Source: Varibaculum cambriense (GTDB lineage: Bacteria > Actinomycetota > Actinomycetes > Actinomycetales > Actinomycetaceae). From it: DNA of 64,000 nucleotides. The position numbers were made by a program, and so were the translations under genes. The notes below the pieces were generated by a model. That model saw only the letters and a program-made list of their open reading frames with translations, had not been told where the DNA came from and ran no database searches. Each line of letters opens with the position of its first letter. Position 1 is the first letter of the stretch. Below, one piece after another: positions 33,098-42,327 of the stretch. Location of the stretch: assembly GCF_022133705.1 (NCBI RefSeq), contig NZ_JAKNHJ010000004.1:1-64000 (forward strand), written 5' to 3'.

Positions 33098-33964
33098 ATG
33101 AGTATTTCTAAGCGCGCCTCTGCCCTCTCCCCTTCCCGGATAGGCACTTTCCGGAATTGCCCCTTGCAGTTCCGTTTCCAAGTGATAGATAAGATCCCCA
33201 CCAAAGAATCTCAGGCACGCCAGCGGGGAACTTTGGTACACGCAGCGCTAGAAAACTTATTTGACCTTCCAGCTCAGCAGCGAACTTTTGCCGCCGCCAG
33301 TCGGACAATGGAGGAAGCCTGGGACAAGACGCTTAGCGAAAAATCGGATTTGCTCGCCGAGCTTTTCGGGGAAGATAAAAGCGGTGAAAACCAGTTCTTA
33401 GAAACCGCCCGCCAGTTGCTCGCTAACTATTTCCAAATGGAGAACCCCGATCGCCTCGCCCCCGCTCATCGGGAAAAATATCTGCGAGTAACCGATAAAA
33501 ATCACCTGCACCTGCATGGCTATATTGATCGGGTAGATATTTCTCCCACCGGATTAGTACGGATTGTGGATTACAAGACCGGCAAAGCGCCCGCCGAACG
33601 CTATATCGGCCCCTACCAGTTCCAAATTCGCTTTTATGCGCTGCTGTGGTACTTGACTCAAGGCCAGTTGCCCGCCCGCTTGCAGCTGCTGTTCCTAAAA
33701 GACCGGCAGGTTTACACCTATACCCCCACCGCTGCCGATATTGACGCCACCACCGAAGAAATATTCGCGGTTTGGGAACAAATCTTAACCCAAGCCCGTT
33801 CGGGTTATTTTCCCCCGCGTCGCTCGCCCCTGTGCAACTGGTGCGACTATCGCGCCTATTGCCCCTTGATGGAGGGAATCGCCCCCGAAATTTCTGACGA
33901 GGGCGTGCAGCGGTTACTTTCCACCCAAGAAGACGGCGCGCAAGAAGCTGCGGATTTAAGCTAA
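33098..33964 (+). CDS. RecB-like PD-(D/E)XK nuclease
   Basis: A 288-residue nuclease of the RecB/AddB/Cas4 superfamily. LSPSRIGTFRNCPLQFRF opens the domain, GTLVHAALENLF contains the active-site His, and VRIVDYKTGK (about residues 156-165) supplies the catalytic Asp and Lys, with QIRFYALLWYLT following. CNWCDYRAYCP near the end, plus the Cys at position about 22, is the usual 4Fe-4S cluster pattern. Its orthologue also sits divergent from trmI in mycobacteria. There is no CRISPR array or cas gene nearby, so it is not Cas4. Its 3' end overlaps the convergent HAD gene by 9 bases. Confidence 0.9.
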   Translation: MSISKRASALSPSRIGTFRNCPLQFRFQVIDKIPTKESQARQRGTLVHAALENLFDLPAQQRTFAAASRTMEEAWDKTLSEKSDLLAELFGEDKSGENQFLETARQLLANYFQMENPDRLAPAHREKYLRVTDKNHLHLHGYIDRVDISPTGLVRIVDYKTGKAPAERYIGPYQFQIRFYALLWYLTQGQLPARLQLLFLKDRQVYTYTPTAADIDATTEEIFAVWEQILTQARSGYFPPRRSPLCNWCDYRAYCPLMEGIAPEISDEGVQRLLSTQEDGAQEAADLS

Positions 33965-34597
33965 AAGTTCCTGGATATCGCGCAGTCGCAGGTGCCCCAC
34001 CGAATCAAAACGGGCTGCCGGGATATCGGTTACCTCGCGCGGCCCCACTAGCGCCAGTCGTGCCCCCGCGTCTTGTCCAGCCGCTAGCCCGGGAGCAGAA
34101 TCCTCCACTACCAGGCAATTTTCGATCGGTACGTGGAGGCGCTGCGCCGCCAGACGATAGGGATCCCCCGAGGGTTTTTGCCGCATATTCGGTTCCGAAC
34201 CGGTCACCATCACCTCTAAGGATCCCTGTGGAGCGCTAGCACAAACATCGCGCACCAAGATGTCATAGGAGGCGGAGACCAAAGCAGTGGGGATCCCGGC
34301 GCTGGCCAATTCGCTGAGCAGTTCGCGCGCTCCCGGTATCCAGGGAACTCCTTCCAGGGTGTAAAGCTCATGCATATTCGAGACCATCATCTCCACTGCT
34401 GTCCCTGGCTCCAGCGGCAAATTCTTGAGCTGGATCATCAGGGAGGCACTATCAAAAAGCGAGTTTCCAGTTAGAGTCTCCCCGTCCTCCTCAGTCCATA
34501 CTTTTCCGAAGCTGGCAACTATTTTTGCTTCTGTGCGTTGCCAGAGCGGTTCGGAATCAATTAAGGTGCCGTCCATATCGAAAAGAACCGCTCCCAT
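33956..34597 (-). CDS. HAD-superfamily phosphatase (beta-PGM-like)
   Basis: A 213-residue HAD hydrolase. Motif I is LFDMDGTLIDSEPLW (nucleophile Asp about 7), motif II ALVSASYD, motif III K in MRQKPSGDPYRLAAQRL and motif IV VVEDSAPGL. The cap is the small alpha-helical type between motifs I and II, as in beta-phosphoglucomutase and sugar-phosphate phosphatases. Substrate is unknown. It is 13 bases after uppP on the same strand. Confidence 0.87.
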   Translation of the reverse strand: MGAVLFDMDGTLIDSEPLWQRTEAKIVASFGKVWTEEDGETLTGNSLFDSASLMIQLKNLPLEPGTAVEMMVSNMHELYTLEGVPWIPGARELLSELASAGIPTALVSASYDILVRDVCASAPQGSLEVMVTGSEPNMRQKPSGDPYRLAAQRLHVPIENCLVVEDSAPGLAAGQDAGARLALVGPREVTDIPAARFDSVGHLRLRDIQELLA

Positions 34598-34610
34598 ATT
34601 TGTCTCCTTT

Positions 34611-35450
34611 TTAAGCGAAGGCCGATAGGGCCCCTGCGGCTAGCGCGATTCCTACCGCTGAGCCCAAGAGCAGTCGGTAGATCACGAATGGCGTGAAAGT
34701 CTTGGTTTCTAGCAGGCGCATAAACCACACGATTACCGCATAGCCTACGGCGAAAGCCACAAGGGTTGCCAGGATTGTCGGCCCCCAGCCGGCAGGATTA
34801 TTACCTACCGATTTAGCGGCTTCGTAAAACCCGGAAGCAAAAACTGCCGGCATTGCCAACAGGAAGGAGTAGCGAGCGGCAGCTACCCGGGTGAACCCCA
34901 TAAGCCGACCGGCGGTAATGGTTCCTCCCGAACGAGAAACCCCGGGAACCAGCGCTAGAGCCTGCGCGAATCCAAAGATGATTGCTTGCACCCAAGAAAG
35001 GTGATCAAGGGTTTTGTCTTTCTTGCCGAAGCGGTCTGCCGCCCCTAAGAACAGGGCAAAGACGATTAGCATCACCACGGTGATCCACATATTACGGAAT
35101 TCTTTTTCAATCCAATCCTGGCCGAGCAGCCCCAAGATTCCGATCGGCAAAGAACCTACAATAATCATCCAGCCCATCCGCACATCCGGGTCGCTTTGGG
35201 AAACGCCACTGCGAGCGGGAGCAAAGGCTTGGAACCATTTGCACACAATCCGCGAGATATCTTTCCAAAAGTAGATGAGGACGGCGCTTTCGGTTCCTAT
35301 CTGGGTGATCGCAGTAAAGGCGGCACCGGGGTCATCTCCAAAGATTGCTCCTAAAATTCGTAGATGGGCAGAGGAGGAAATCGGTAAAAACTCGGTCAAT
35401 CCTTGCACAAGACCCATAATGATGGCTTCAATGGTGTTCACGACCTCCAA
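34611..35450 (-). CDS. uppP: Undecaprenyl-diphosphatase
   Basis: A 279-residue BacA-type membrane phosphatase that recycles undecaprenyl pyrophosphate for peptidoglycan synthesis and gives bacitracin tolerance. The signature [21 protein letters not shown] (about residues 12-32) and [20 protein letters not shown] (about 168-188) form the active site. About eight helices. The start is uncertain between TTG at 35450 and GTG three codons later. Confidence 0.93.
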   Translation of the reverse strand: MEVVNTIEAIIMGLVQGLTEFLPISSSAHLRILGAIFGDDPGAAFTAITQIGTESAVLIYFWKDISRIVCKWFQAFAPARSGVSQSDPDVRMGWMIIVGSLPIGILGLLGQDWIEKEFRNMWITVVMLIVFALFLGAADRFGKKDKTLDHLSWVQAIIFGFAQALALVPGVSRSGGTITAGRLMGFTRVAAARYSFLLAMPAVFASGFYEAAKSVGNNPAGWGPTILATLVAFAVGYAVIVWFMRLLETKTFTPFVIYRLLLGSAVGIALAAGALSAFA

Positions 35451-35662
35451 GCCTATCGTTTTAACGCTCCCTACTCGCCTTTCGGCTAGGTGTTTTCTCT
35501 CACCTCACGCAGCAAATCCGTCCAGCCCTTGGTAGCTAAGTAGCACCGGCAACGCATTTCCGCCGCTTATAGAAGTCAGATTCTTTTTAAAGTATTCCAT
35601 TTTAGATTTAGTTTTCGGCTCTCTATTTGCTGTTGCTGCGCCGTGCCTGAAAAGTTCTCGCT

Positions 35663-35685
35663 CCCCTCCCCCTTAACCTGGGAGT
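35663..35685 (+). promoter_or_regulatory. C-tract and -10-like box before the aldo/keto reductase
   Basis: CCCTCCCCCTTAA (35664-35676) overlaps TAACCT (35674-35679), which ends six bases before the ATG. GGGAGT in the gap could act as a very close ribosome site, so leaderless initiation is less certain here. The same 13-mer precedes the M18 aminopeptidase. Confidence 0.4.
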
Positions 35686-36621
35686 ATGGAGAAAAGAAGA
35701 TTAGGCCGCACCGGGCTTATGGTTTCCAGCTTGGGGCTAGGAACCCTCACCTGGGGGCGAGATACCGACCTGGAACAAGCGAGCCAGCAACTGCGAATGT
35801 TCCTAGATGCCGGCGGAAATCTACTTGACACTGCCGCTACCTATGGCGAGGGCGAGTCTGAAAAACTTATCGGCACCCTGTTGGACGAGGAGTTTTCTCG
35901 CGAGGACCTAGTGATTTGTTCAAAAGCCGGGGTAAGAGCAGGCGATCCCCCCTCGGTTGATGCTTCCCGGGCAAATCTATTACGCGGTCTGGATCAAACT
36001 TTACAGCGGCTGGGAACCGCCTATATTGATGTGTGGTTTGTTCACCACTACGATCCCTTTGTGCGGGTGGAAGAGACTTTAACGGCCTTAGAAATGGCGC
36101 TGCGTTCCGGTCGCGCCCGCTATGTGGGGGTATCGAACTATCCAGCTTGGGCTATGGCAGAACTAGCGGTATTGCTGGGACAGGATCGCTACGAAGTTGC
36201 CGCCGTACAAGGGGAATATTCTTTAGTAAACCGCCAGGTTGAAGACGAAGTGTTAGCAGCTGCTGAGCATTTTGACTCTAGCTTTATCGCTTGGTCTCCG
36301 TTGGGGCGCGGGGTTTTAACCGGAAAATATCAAACGAGCATTCCGCCAGATTCACGGGCTGCTTCCCAACATTTACAGGGATTTGTTTCCCCCTATCTTT
36401 CTGCCGAGTATCAGCCGATTATCGAGGCAGTATTGGCAGGAGCCGAAGGCTTAGAGTGGGAGCCGCTGAAACTGGCTTTAGCGTGGGTTAAAGATGCCCC
36501 CGGAGTAACCAGTGCATTAACGGGGGCGCGCAGCGCTGGGCAGTTTGCGGCGGTATTAAAAGCAGCAGATGCTCATGTGCCCCACCAAATTCGGGTAGCT
36601 TTAAATGAGGCTAGCGAGTAA
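35686..36621 (+). CDS. Aldo/keto reductase
   Basis: A 311-residue NADPH-dependent oxidoreductase of the AKR superfamily. RRLGRTGLMVSSLGLGTLTWG opens the barrel; catalytic Asp and Tyr are in LLDTAATYGEGESEKLIG, Lys in VICSKAG, and His in YIDVWFVHHYDP. AWSPLGRGVLTGKY marks the cofactor-binding side. It resembles the YajO/tas (AKR11/12-like) subgroup. The physiological substrate is unknown. It is monocistronic. Confidence 0.92.
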   Translation: MEKRRLGRTGLMVSSLGLGTLTWGRDTDLEQASQQLRMFLDAGGNLLDTAATYGEGESEKLIGTLLDEEFSREDLVICSKAGVRAGDPPSVDASRANLLRGLDQTLQRLGTAYIDVWFVHHYDPFVRVEETLTALEMALRSGRARYVGVSNYPAWAMAELAVLLGQDRYEVAAVQGEYSLVNRQVEDEVLAAAEHFDSSFIAWSPLGRGVLTGKYQTSIPPDSRAASQHLQGFVSPYLSAEYQPIIEAVLAGAEGLEWEPLKLALAWVKDAPGVTSALTGARSAGQFAAVLKAADAHVPHQIRVALNEASE

Positions 36622-36637
36622 GAAAACCGGGAAAGAC

Positions 36638-37045
36638 CTATTCGTCTTCGTCTTCTTCGTCCTCGTCGAAGTCGTACTCTTCGTCCAGAATTTCTTCCGG
36701 TTCGTCTAGGAGATCGTCGCCGTCTTCGTCTGCTTCGTCCTCATCGAAATCGTATTCTTCGTCCTCGTCCTGGTAGGCAGATTCATCTGCTTCGAGTACT
36801 TGATCCACATGGTCGAAAAGACTTTCCGAATCGATATCTTCATCCTCAAAAATATCTAGAGGCAGGTCGCACCCTAATTCAGAGTAAAGAGCCTCATCAT
36901 AGGCCGAAAAAGCGGCTTCTAGTTTTTCTCCTGCCCGCGCTACCTGCGGATCACAGTCCGGATCTTCAGCACCCCGCGCAGCCTCTAAATGTGCTTGCAG
37001 CGCACCTACAAAGTTATCGAAAGTTATTTGCAAACGGTCAGCCAC
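36638..37045 (-). CDS. Acidic protein with Asp/Glu-rich tail
   Basis: A 135-residue protein. Residues 1 to about 60 are a helical domain (LQITFDNFVGALQAHLEAARG...); the rest is almost entirely Asp/Glu, with the motif EEYDFDEDE occurring twice. No catalytic motif or membrane segment is seen. Such tails often mimic nucleic acid or bind basic proteins or cations; that is inference. It stands alone, 16 bases from the convergent aldo/keto reductase, with the FAD oxidoreductase gene upstream on the same strand. Confidence 0.6.
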   Translation of the reverse strand: MADRLQITFDNFVGALQAHLEAARGAEDPDCDPQVARAGEKLEAAFSAYDEALYSELGCDLPLDIFEDEDIDSESLFDHVDQVLEADESAYQDEDEEYDFDEDEADEDGDDLLDEPEEILDEEYDFDEDEEDEDE

Positions 37046-37083
37046 GATACACCACCCCCTGGGCTCCGAATCAACCAGGATGC

Positions 37084-38178
37084 TTAGGGTAGGTGAAGCT
37101 GTCCGCGAATCATAGTCACCATCAAGTCGGTTCCTTTGATTTCTGCGGTTTCTTCCGATCCGACGATCCGCGTCGTACCGTCAGGGTCAACCAGCTGCGA
37201 GGCACCACCATCAGGGCCTAACGGCAAAATGACCCACTCCTTACCCGGAGCATAGGTTGTCGAAGGAGGACGACCGGAAAGCTGATCACGAATATTCGCG
37301 ATCACTACCCGGGCGTGAGCGCGAGCAGCATCTGCCCGTTTTGATTCCGGCACGTCGGTAATGTCGCCCACTGCGTAAACATTTTCCATGTCCTTTACAC
37401 GCAAGTGTTCGTCAACCATAACTGTGCCATTAGCATGCATAACCTGGGAATATGACCCGTGGAGGTAGCCGGAAGAGGTTTGAGCCCCGTAACACAGGAA
37501 CCACATATCGGCTTCGACCGGTACCCCGGCTAGAGTTTCAACCTGGAAAGTGGAGAGCATTCCCACGTCGGTAGGTGGCATATAGGCTAGAGGTGCTCCC
37601 AATACCAACTCGATACCGCGTTCTTCCATCTGGGTGGTAATGGTTTCACGCAAAGAATCCAGGTAACCCGGAGTGCCCAGGATATAGGGTTCCTTGTCAA
37701 CCATGATGATCTTCATATCCGGGTAAGTGGAGGTGAGCTCGCCCGCAAATTCCACGCCGACAGTGCCAGCACCAACCAGCATTACCCGCTTAGCACGAGC
37801 CAAGTTTTCGCGAGTTTGATCCAAACGCGCCTTCGCGACCGAGGCTTGAGAAACCATGTGTTTTGCTGGGAATGGGTAGGTAGTTCCCGTTGCTAACACT
37901 AGAAAATCTGCTTCAATGGGGTCATGTCCGGCAACATAAACTGTGCGACCGTCAACCCGCATACAAGTCCCATGGACGACCTTGCCGCGGTCAAGCAGCC
38001 GACTGTAAGGCATAAATACGGTATGTCCCCACACGGAATCCACCGCTGCCCTCAGCGCTGCCGCGTGATGCACGAACTGGTCTTTTTGTTCGACCAGCGT
38101 GACATCAGCCACGTCATCTAGGCCACCCGCCACGGTTATGCCACCGTAACCGCCGCCAATGACAACTACTTTAGCCAC
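37084..38178 (-). CDS. FAD/NAD(P)-dependent oxidoreductase (AIF/FSP1-like)
   Basis: A 364-residue pyridine nucleotide-disulfide oxidoreductase. The FAD-binding Rossmann fold opens with KVVVIGGGYGGITVAGGL; LVLATGTTYPFPAK and MLVGAGTVGVEFAGEL (NAD(P)H site, about residues 135-150) follow; NVYAVGDITD (about 265) is the second FAD motif. There is no CxxxxC redox disulfide, so it resembles AIF/FSP1 or type-II NADH dehydrogenase-like quinone reductases rather than thioredoxin reductases. Substrate is unknown. Monocistronic on the minus strand. Confidence 0.87.
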   Translation of the reverse strand: MAKVVVIGGGYGGITVAGGLDDVADVTLVEQKDQFVHHAAALRAAVDSVWGHTVFMPYSRLLDRGKVVHGTCMRVDGRTVYVAGHDPIEADFLVLATGTTYPFPAKHMVSQASVAKARLDQTRENLARAKRVMLVGAGTVGVEFAGELTSTYPDMKIIMVDKEPYILGTPGYLDSLRETITTQMEERGIELVLGAPLAYMPPTDVGMLSTFQVETLAGVPVEADMWFLCYGAQTSSGYLHGSYSQVMHANGTVMVDEHLRVKDMENVYAVGDITDVPESKRADAARAHARVVIANIRDQLSGRPPSTTYAPGKEWVILPLGPDGGASQLVDPDGTTRIVGSEETAEIKGTDLMVTMIRGQLHLP

Positions 38179-38356
38179 GCTACCTCCCCTTTTATCTATC
38201 CTGGGTTATACCAAAACAGATGCGAGCTAAATCAGACCGGCAGCTGCCATCGGTCACCCCTTTGGGCGACGAGATGAAGACTTACCAACCCAACGATCAT
38301 TTTTCAGTTCTACTGTATCTTACGCTATCAAAAAGAATACGTCTTTAGTAACTATC

Positions 38357-38866
38357 CTACTCAGGAATGCGGATTTTTAACGCGGATTTGACATTGGGAG
38401 GGAAAAAATTATCTCCTTTGAGAACTTTTCCGTCTTCGCGATAAATTGGTTTGCCTTCACCATCCAGTTTAGAAAGGTTTGAGGCCTGCACTTCCCGCAG
38501 GACTGCCGGCAACGAAATCCCGCATTCCAGCGCCATTCCGTAAATGACGTAAATCAAATCTGCGAGGGCATCAGCGGTTTCTATGGTGTCCCGAGTGCCA
38601 TCATCGGGCAGGGAGGAAATGGTCTCTTCTAGCAGCCGGCGCGCCTTAGCTCCATATACTGCGCCGGTAAGCTCACTAACTTCCTCATATATTAGGCGCA
38701 TGCGCATATGTACCCGTTCGCGATCTACATTTGGCTCATCGTGTTGAATTGGTAGTCCGTAGACCTCATGAAATTGGCGAACTAAATCTTCGGGGCGATG
38801 CGGATCCGGCATCTGCTGTTCGGATTGTTCCCCGGCAACTTGCTGGGCTGGTGCGGCCTGGTTCAT
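38357..38866 (-). CDS. MazG-like all-alpha NTP pyrophosphohydrolase
   Basis: A 169-residue protein with the all-alpha NTP-PPase fold: VHMRMRLIYEEVSELTGAVYG carries the first metal-binding EExxE pair and TIETADALADLIYVIYG the second (ExxD). SNLSKLDGEGKPIYREDGKVLKG near the end is typical of the HisE/MazG-like subgroup found in phage and bacteria. It probably hydrolyses (d)NTPs, a housecleaning role; the preferred nucleotide cannot be told. It lies 16 bases after a HAD phosphatase gene on the same strand. Confidence 0.82.
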   Translation of the reverse strand: MNQAAPAQQVAGEQSEQQMPDPHRPEDLVRQFHEVYGLPIQHDEPNVDRERVHMRMRLIYEEVSELTGAVYGAKARRLLEETISSLPDDGTRDTIETADALADLIYVIYGMALECGISLPAVLREVQASNLSKLDGEGKPIYREDGKVLKGDNFFPPNVKSALKIRIPE

Positions 38867-38882
38867 TATAATTTTCCCTTTC

Positions 38883-39584
38883 CTACTTCGAAGTTGAAAG
38901 CAGCATGTTTTGCAGTTCTGATACTGATGTTACCCAGGGGGCTCCGGGAAATTCCTCCCGGCTACCCGCTCCCCAAGAAACCCCGATGACGTCGATACCG
39001 ATATTGCGAGCCGCCCGGTAATCGTCCGCGCGATCCCCCACCATTACTACTCGCCCGGGCGGAGCGAGGGCAGCTAACTGGTCTAGAGCGTAGCGAATAA
39101 CCCCTTCTTTGCCGCGCCTTATTTGAGGATTAGCCACATCAGAAGGATTCTCAGCGCTGGTTCCCGCTTTTTCTTGAGTTCCTGCCACCCAATCCAGATA
39201 GGGACTCATCCCGGTGGCCTCCGCGATATCGCGTACCAGTTCTTCCAGTTTGGAAGAGGCAACGGCAGTTTTCACACCGTCACGGTGCAAGTGGCAAAGC
39301 AGGTTTTCTATTCCTGAAAATAGCGGTACTTCAGTCATGCGGGGGCGATAATAGCGCCGGTAGACTTCCACTGCCTCATCTAGTCGCTCTTCAGGTAGAT
39401 CTAGATACTGCTTAAAACCTATGCGTAGCGGTGGCCCTACAAACCGTTTGAGCTGCCGGGGAGATTGTGCAGGCAGGCGGTAGTGAGAGATCACTTCCGC
39501 AACCGCTTCAGTGATCAAGGGAACCGAATCGGTCAAGGTACCATCCATATCGAAAATCACGGTGTCAAAACAACGCTGCCCCAC
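38883..39584 (-). CDS. HAD-superfamily phosphatase (Gph-like)
   Basis: A 233-residue HAD hydrolase resembling phosphoglycolate phosphatases. Motif I is TVIFDMDGTLTDSVPLI (nucleophile Asp about 11), motif II AVASSKLEE, motif III the Lys of RRGKEGVIRYAL and motif IV VMVGDRADDY. A short insertion between the cap and motif III is unusual (GTQEKAGTSAENPSDVANPQ). GTG start with GAGGGG upstream. Co-directional with the MazG-like gene. Confidence 0.85.
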   Translation of the reverse strand: MGQRCFDTVIFDMDGTLTDSVPLITEAVAEVISHYRLPAQSPRQLKRFVGPPLRIGFKQYLDLPEERLDEAVEVYRRYYRPRMTEVPLFSGIENLLCHLHRDGVKTAVASSKLEELVRDIAEATGMSPYLDWVAGTQEKAGTSAENPSDVANPQIRRGKEGVIRYALDQLAALAPPGRVVMVGDRADDYRAARNIGIDVIGVSWGAGSREEFPGAPWVTSVSELQNMLLSTSK

Positions 39585-39747
39585 AACCCCTCGTTTCTGC
39601 TCAGTAGCTTCCGTTTCTTTTGGGCGCTAGATCCCGCCCTCATTGTAGGCAACTTTCTTCCCCGGTAAATCAACGCGCTTTATCCGCCCATTTTCCCTTC
39701 GCTTTTCCGCCAGCACCAAGATGTGCTAATCTCTCTGTTGTCCTCGA

Positions 39748-39838
39748 GCGCGGGTGGCGGAATTGGTAGACGCGCTAGCTTGAGGTGCTAGTGGCCAACT
39801 TAACGGCCGTGAGGGTTCAAGTCCCTTCCCGCGCACCA
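39748..39838 (+). tRNA. tRNA-Leu (GAG)
   Basis: A class II tRNA of 91 nt with encoded CCA. Acceptor stem GCGCGGG/CCCGCGC, anticodon stem CTAGC/GCTAG with loop TTGAGGT, a long variable arm (GGCCAACTTAACGGCC region) and T-loop GTTCAAGTC. The anticodon GAG reads CUC/CUU leucine codons. Confidence 0.95.
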
Positions 39839-40040
39839 GCGATTTTTCTACTATTTCTTATAGCTGGCACCAGTCAAGAAATTTTACTTTTATCACGGAT
39901 GTACCTACGCGGTTTAGCGGACGGATTACTAGCTATTCTAAGATTTGAGGGTTTTTTAGGTATCAGCCCGGGTTTTTTCTAGGCGAATTGCACAGTCGCT
40001 AAGCTAGGATTATCTAAACCGAAAGAGCTAGGAGAATACC

Positions 40041-40736
40041 TTGAGCAAGGATTTAGCAATGCGCGCTATGAATGGCATCCTTGAGCGTATTTCCAGCGGA
40101 GAGTTCACTACTTCTACCCCACTTCCCCCCGAGTCACAGCTTGCCGAAATGCTGGGAGTGTCGCGCTTAACCCTGCGCGAAGCGGTACGCGTCCTCAAAG
40201 ATCGCAACGTACTACAAGTAGTGCATGGTAACGGAACTTTCGTGTTGCCTCTGGCGCAGTGGACGGACTTGGGAACCATCGCTACCTTTCTTTCCCGTAC
40301 CGAAGACCCCTTAGATTTAGGGGTTAGCCTACTGGAGATTCGCCGCATGATTGAGGTGGGTACCAGTGGCCTAGCTGCCGCCCGGCGCTCAACTGCAGAT
40401 TTGGAAAACATGGCACGAGAGCTAGAAAAATATGATCAGGCATTGGAACGGGGGGATGTTCCCGGTGCTGCTGCCGCAGACCTTAACTTCCACCAACAGA
40501 TTCAAAACGCCAGTGGGAATCCCTTTATCAGCGCATTGATGCAGCCTCTAGAGGTAGCGCTGGAACGTTCGCGTCAGGCAACCGCAGCGGATCGGAGGGT
40601 TGCGATGCGAGCCCAATCGCACCATCGCCGGATTTACCAGGCAATTAAGCATGCGGATGCTACTGGAGCTAAAGAAGCTATGCGGGCACATATGACGCAA
40701 ACTGCTGAGGATTTACGTACCCTAAAAGCTAAGTAG
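40041..40736 (+). CDS. GntR-family regulator, FadR subfamily
   Basis: A 231-residue regulator with an N-terminal winged helix-turn-helix (PPESQLAEMLGVSRLTLREAVRVLKDRNVLQVVHGNGTFV, about residues 30-68) and a C-terminal FCD-type all-helical effector domain (LLEIRRMIEVGTSGLAA, AADLNFHQQIQNASGNPF, QAIKHADATGAKEAMRAHM) with the metal-binding His/Asp pattern. FCD regulators sense small organic acids. It sits 108 bases upstream of the sugar-acid kinase gene and probably controls that operon. TTG start with TAGGAG six bases upstream. Confidence 0.9.
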   Translation: MSKDLAMRAMNGILERISSGEFTTSTPLPPESQLAEMLGVSRLTLREAVRVLKDRNVLQVVHGNGTFVLPLAQWTDLGTIATFLSRTEDPLDLGVSLLEIRRMIEVGTSGLAAARRSTADLENMARELEKYDQALERGDVPGAAAADLNFHQQIQNASGNPFISALMQPLEVALERSRQATAADRRVAMRAQSHHRRIYQAIKHADATGAKEAMRAHMTQTAEDLRTLKAK

Positions 40737-40797
40737 TGAACTAAATCACTCTTATTTCTCTGCCCCAGGACTTTCGTCTTTGCTAGCCTTTAAAAGA

Positions 40798-40813
40798 CAT
40801 CAGACCTCAGATG
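40798..40813 (+). promoter_or_regulatory. Candidate operator of the sugar-acid operon
   Basis: CATCAGACCTCAGATG is a near-palindrome (half-sites CATCAGA and TCAGATG, 6 of 7 complementary). It lies just upstream of a TAAAAT box (40820-40825) before the kinase gene, where the adjacent GntR protein could bind. Confidence 0.4.
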
Positions 40814-40844
40814 ACTGTTTAAAATGCTACGAAGGAGTAGGCAG

Positions 40845-42284
40845 ATGGCTCTATCGCTTTCCGAATTATTAAAAGAAATGCCCGACACCCCGCAGATCGG
40901 CGCTCATCAGGTGCGTGCTGCCCGCGAAGAGGCCGGAGATCACCGGATTTACGTGGTTTTAGATGACGACCCTACCGGCACTCAATCAGTCAGTGACTTA
41001 CCTATTCTCACCCGTTGGGAAGTAGAGGATTTCATTTGGGCGTTTGAAAGTGGCAAGCCCGCGGTTTATGTGATGACTAATTCCCGATCCCTCTCCCCCG
41101 CTGACGCGGAAAAGGTCAACCGGGAAGTAGTTTTTTCTGCACTTGCCGCTGCTAAAGAATGCCAAGCGGAACTCGCTTTTGTTTCCCGTTCAGACTCAAC
41201 TTTGCGAGGACATTTTCCCTTAGAGCCGCAAACCATAATGGACGAAATGGAAAAAGCGGGAGGCGCCCCGGCAGATGCAATCATCCTGGTTCCCGCATTC
41301 GGTGATGCTGGGCGAATCACCGTTGACGGAATTCACTACGCCGGTTCCGAACAAGAAGGTTTCATTCCCGTGGGGGAAACTGAATTCGCCAAAGATGCCA
41401 CCTTCGGATATCACGAATCTTCCCTGCCCCGCTGGGTAGCAGAAAAGACCGCCGGCAAAGTTAAAGCGGAAGAAGTTGAGATACTAAAACTTCAGGATCT
41501 GCGAGGCAACCTCGCTAATGTCAGCCAGCAGCTTGAACAGGCACAAAACGGGCAAGTCTTGGTGGCAGATACTGTAACCGAAGAAGATTTACGCCAACTC
41601 GCCCTCGCCCTGATTAAGGCAGAGGCAAAAGGGAAGAACTTTGTTTATCGGGTAGGTCCGCCTTTCGTACGTGCACGCATCGGTCAAGAAGTACATCCTC
41701 CGCTTACCCGCGAAGAAATTGCTACAGCCCGGGGAGAACGTGAGTTAGCTGCCGGGGGGCTTATCGTGGTGGGATCTCATGTTGAATTAACCACCCGCCA
41801 GCTCAATCGGCTACGGGAGGAGGAAAAACCCACTGAGCTGGAAATTGAGGTGCAGCAGATTATCGATCCTGAACGCCGCGATAAGCACCTGAAGGACGTA
41901 ACAGATCAGGCCATCTCGGCAATCAAAAATGGAAACGTGATTGTAAGAACCTCCCGCAAACTGGTTACCGGTGTTGATGGAGACGCCTCTCTAGAGATTT
42001 CCCGACAAGTATCAGCGGCAGTAGTCAAAGTCACTAAGGAGATCCTAAAGGCTGCTCCCCCACGTTTCGTAGTCGCTAAAGGCGGCATTACCTCTTCAGA
42101 CACGGCTTCAAAAGGGCTAGAAATCCGCCGCGCGATGGTGATTGGCCCCATGCTGGAGGGCATAGTTTCCCTCTGGACAGCATCGTCTGGTCCTGCAACC
42201 GGAATCCCCTATGTCGTTTTTGCCGGGAACGTGGGCAACGAGGAATCTCTCACACAAGTAGTACGCAAACTCTCGCGTTCATAG
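40845..42284 (+). CDS. Four-carbon acid sugar kinase (DUF1537; OtnK/DtnK-like)
   Basis: A 479-residue ATP-dependent kinase of the family that phosphorylates 3-oxo-tetronate, threonate or erythronate. The N-terminal domain has VVLDDDPTGTQSVSDLPIL (about residues 37-55) and FVSRSDSTLRGHFPLE; the C-terminal nucleotide-binding domain has FVVAKGGITSSDTASKGLEI. The start chosen is the ATG at 40845, with AAGGAG seven bases upstream; the open frame begins 21 bases earlier. It is followed by an LtnD-like dehydrogenase and a GntP permease. Which isomer it uses cannot be read from the sequence. Confidence 0.88.
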   Translation: MALSLSELLKEMPDTPQIGAHQVRAAREEAGDHRIYVVLDDDPTGTQSVSDLPILTRWEVEDFIWAFESGKPAVYVMTNSRSLSPADAEKVNREVVFSALAAAKECQAELAFVSRSDSTLRGHFPLEPQTIMDEMEKAGGAPADAIILVPAFGDAGRITVDGIHYAGSEQEGFIPVGETEFAKDATFGYHESSLPRWVAEKTAGKVKAEEVEILKLQDLRGNLANVSQQLEQAQNGQVLVADTVTEEDLRQLALALIKAEAKGKNFVYRVGPPFVRARIGQEVHPPLTREEIATARGERELAAGGLIVVGSHVELTTRQLNRLREEEKPTELEIEVQQIIDPERRDKHLKDVTDQAISAIKNGNVIVRTSRKLVTGVDGDASLEISRQVSAAVVKVTKEILKAAPPRFVVAKGGITSSDTASKGLEIRRAMVIGPMLEGIVSLWTASSGPATGIPYVVFAGNVGNEESLTQVVRKLSRS

Positions 42285-42327
42285 CAAGGAATCAAAAAGT
42301 CTAAAAAATCTTTAAAAGGAGAAAACA

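Noticed and set aside
33098-33964. RecB-like nuclease as Cas4 of a CRISPR system
   Set aside because: No repeat-spacer array or other cas gene in the window, and the gene sits next to trmI as in other actinobacteria.
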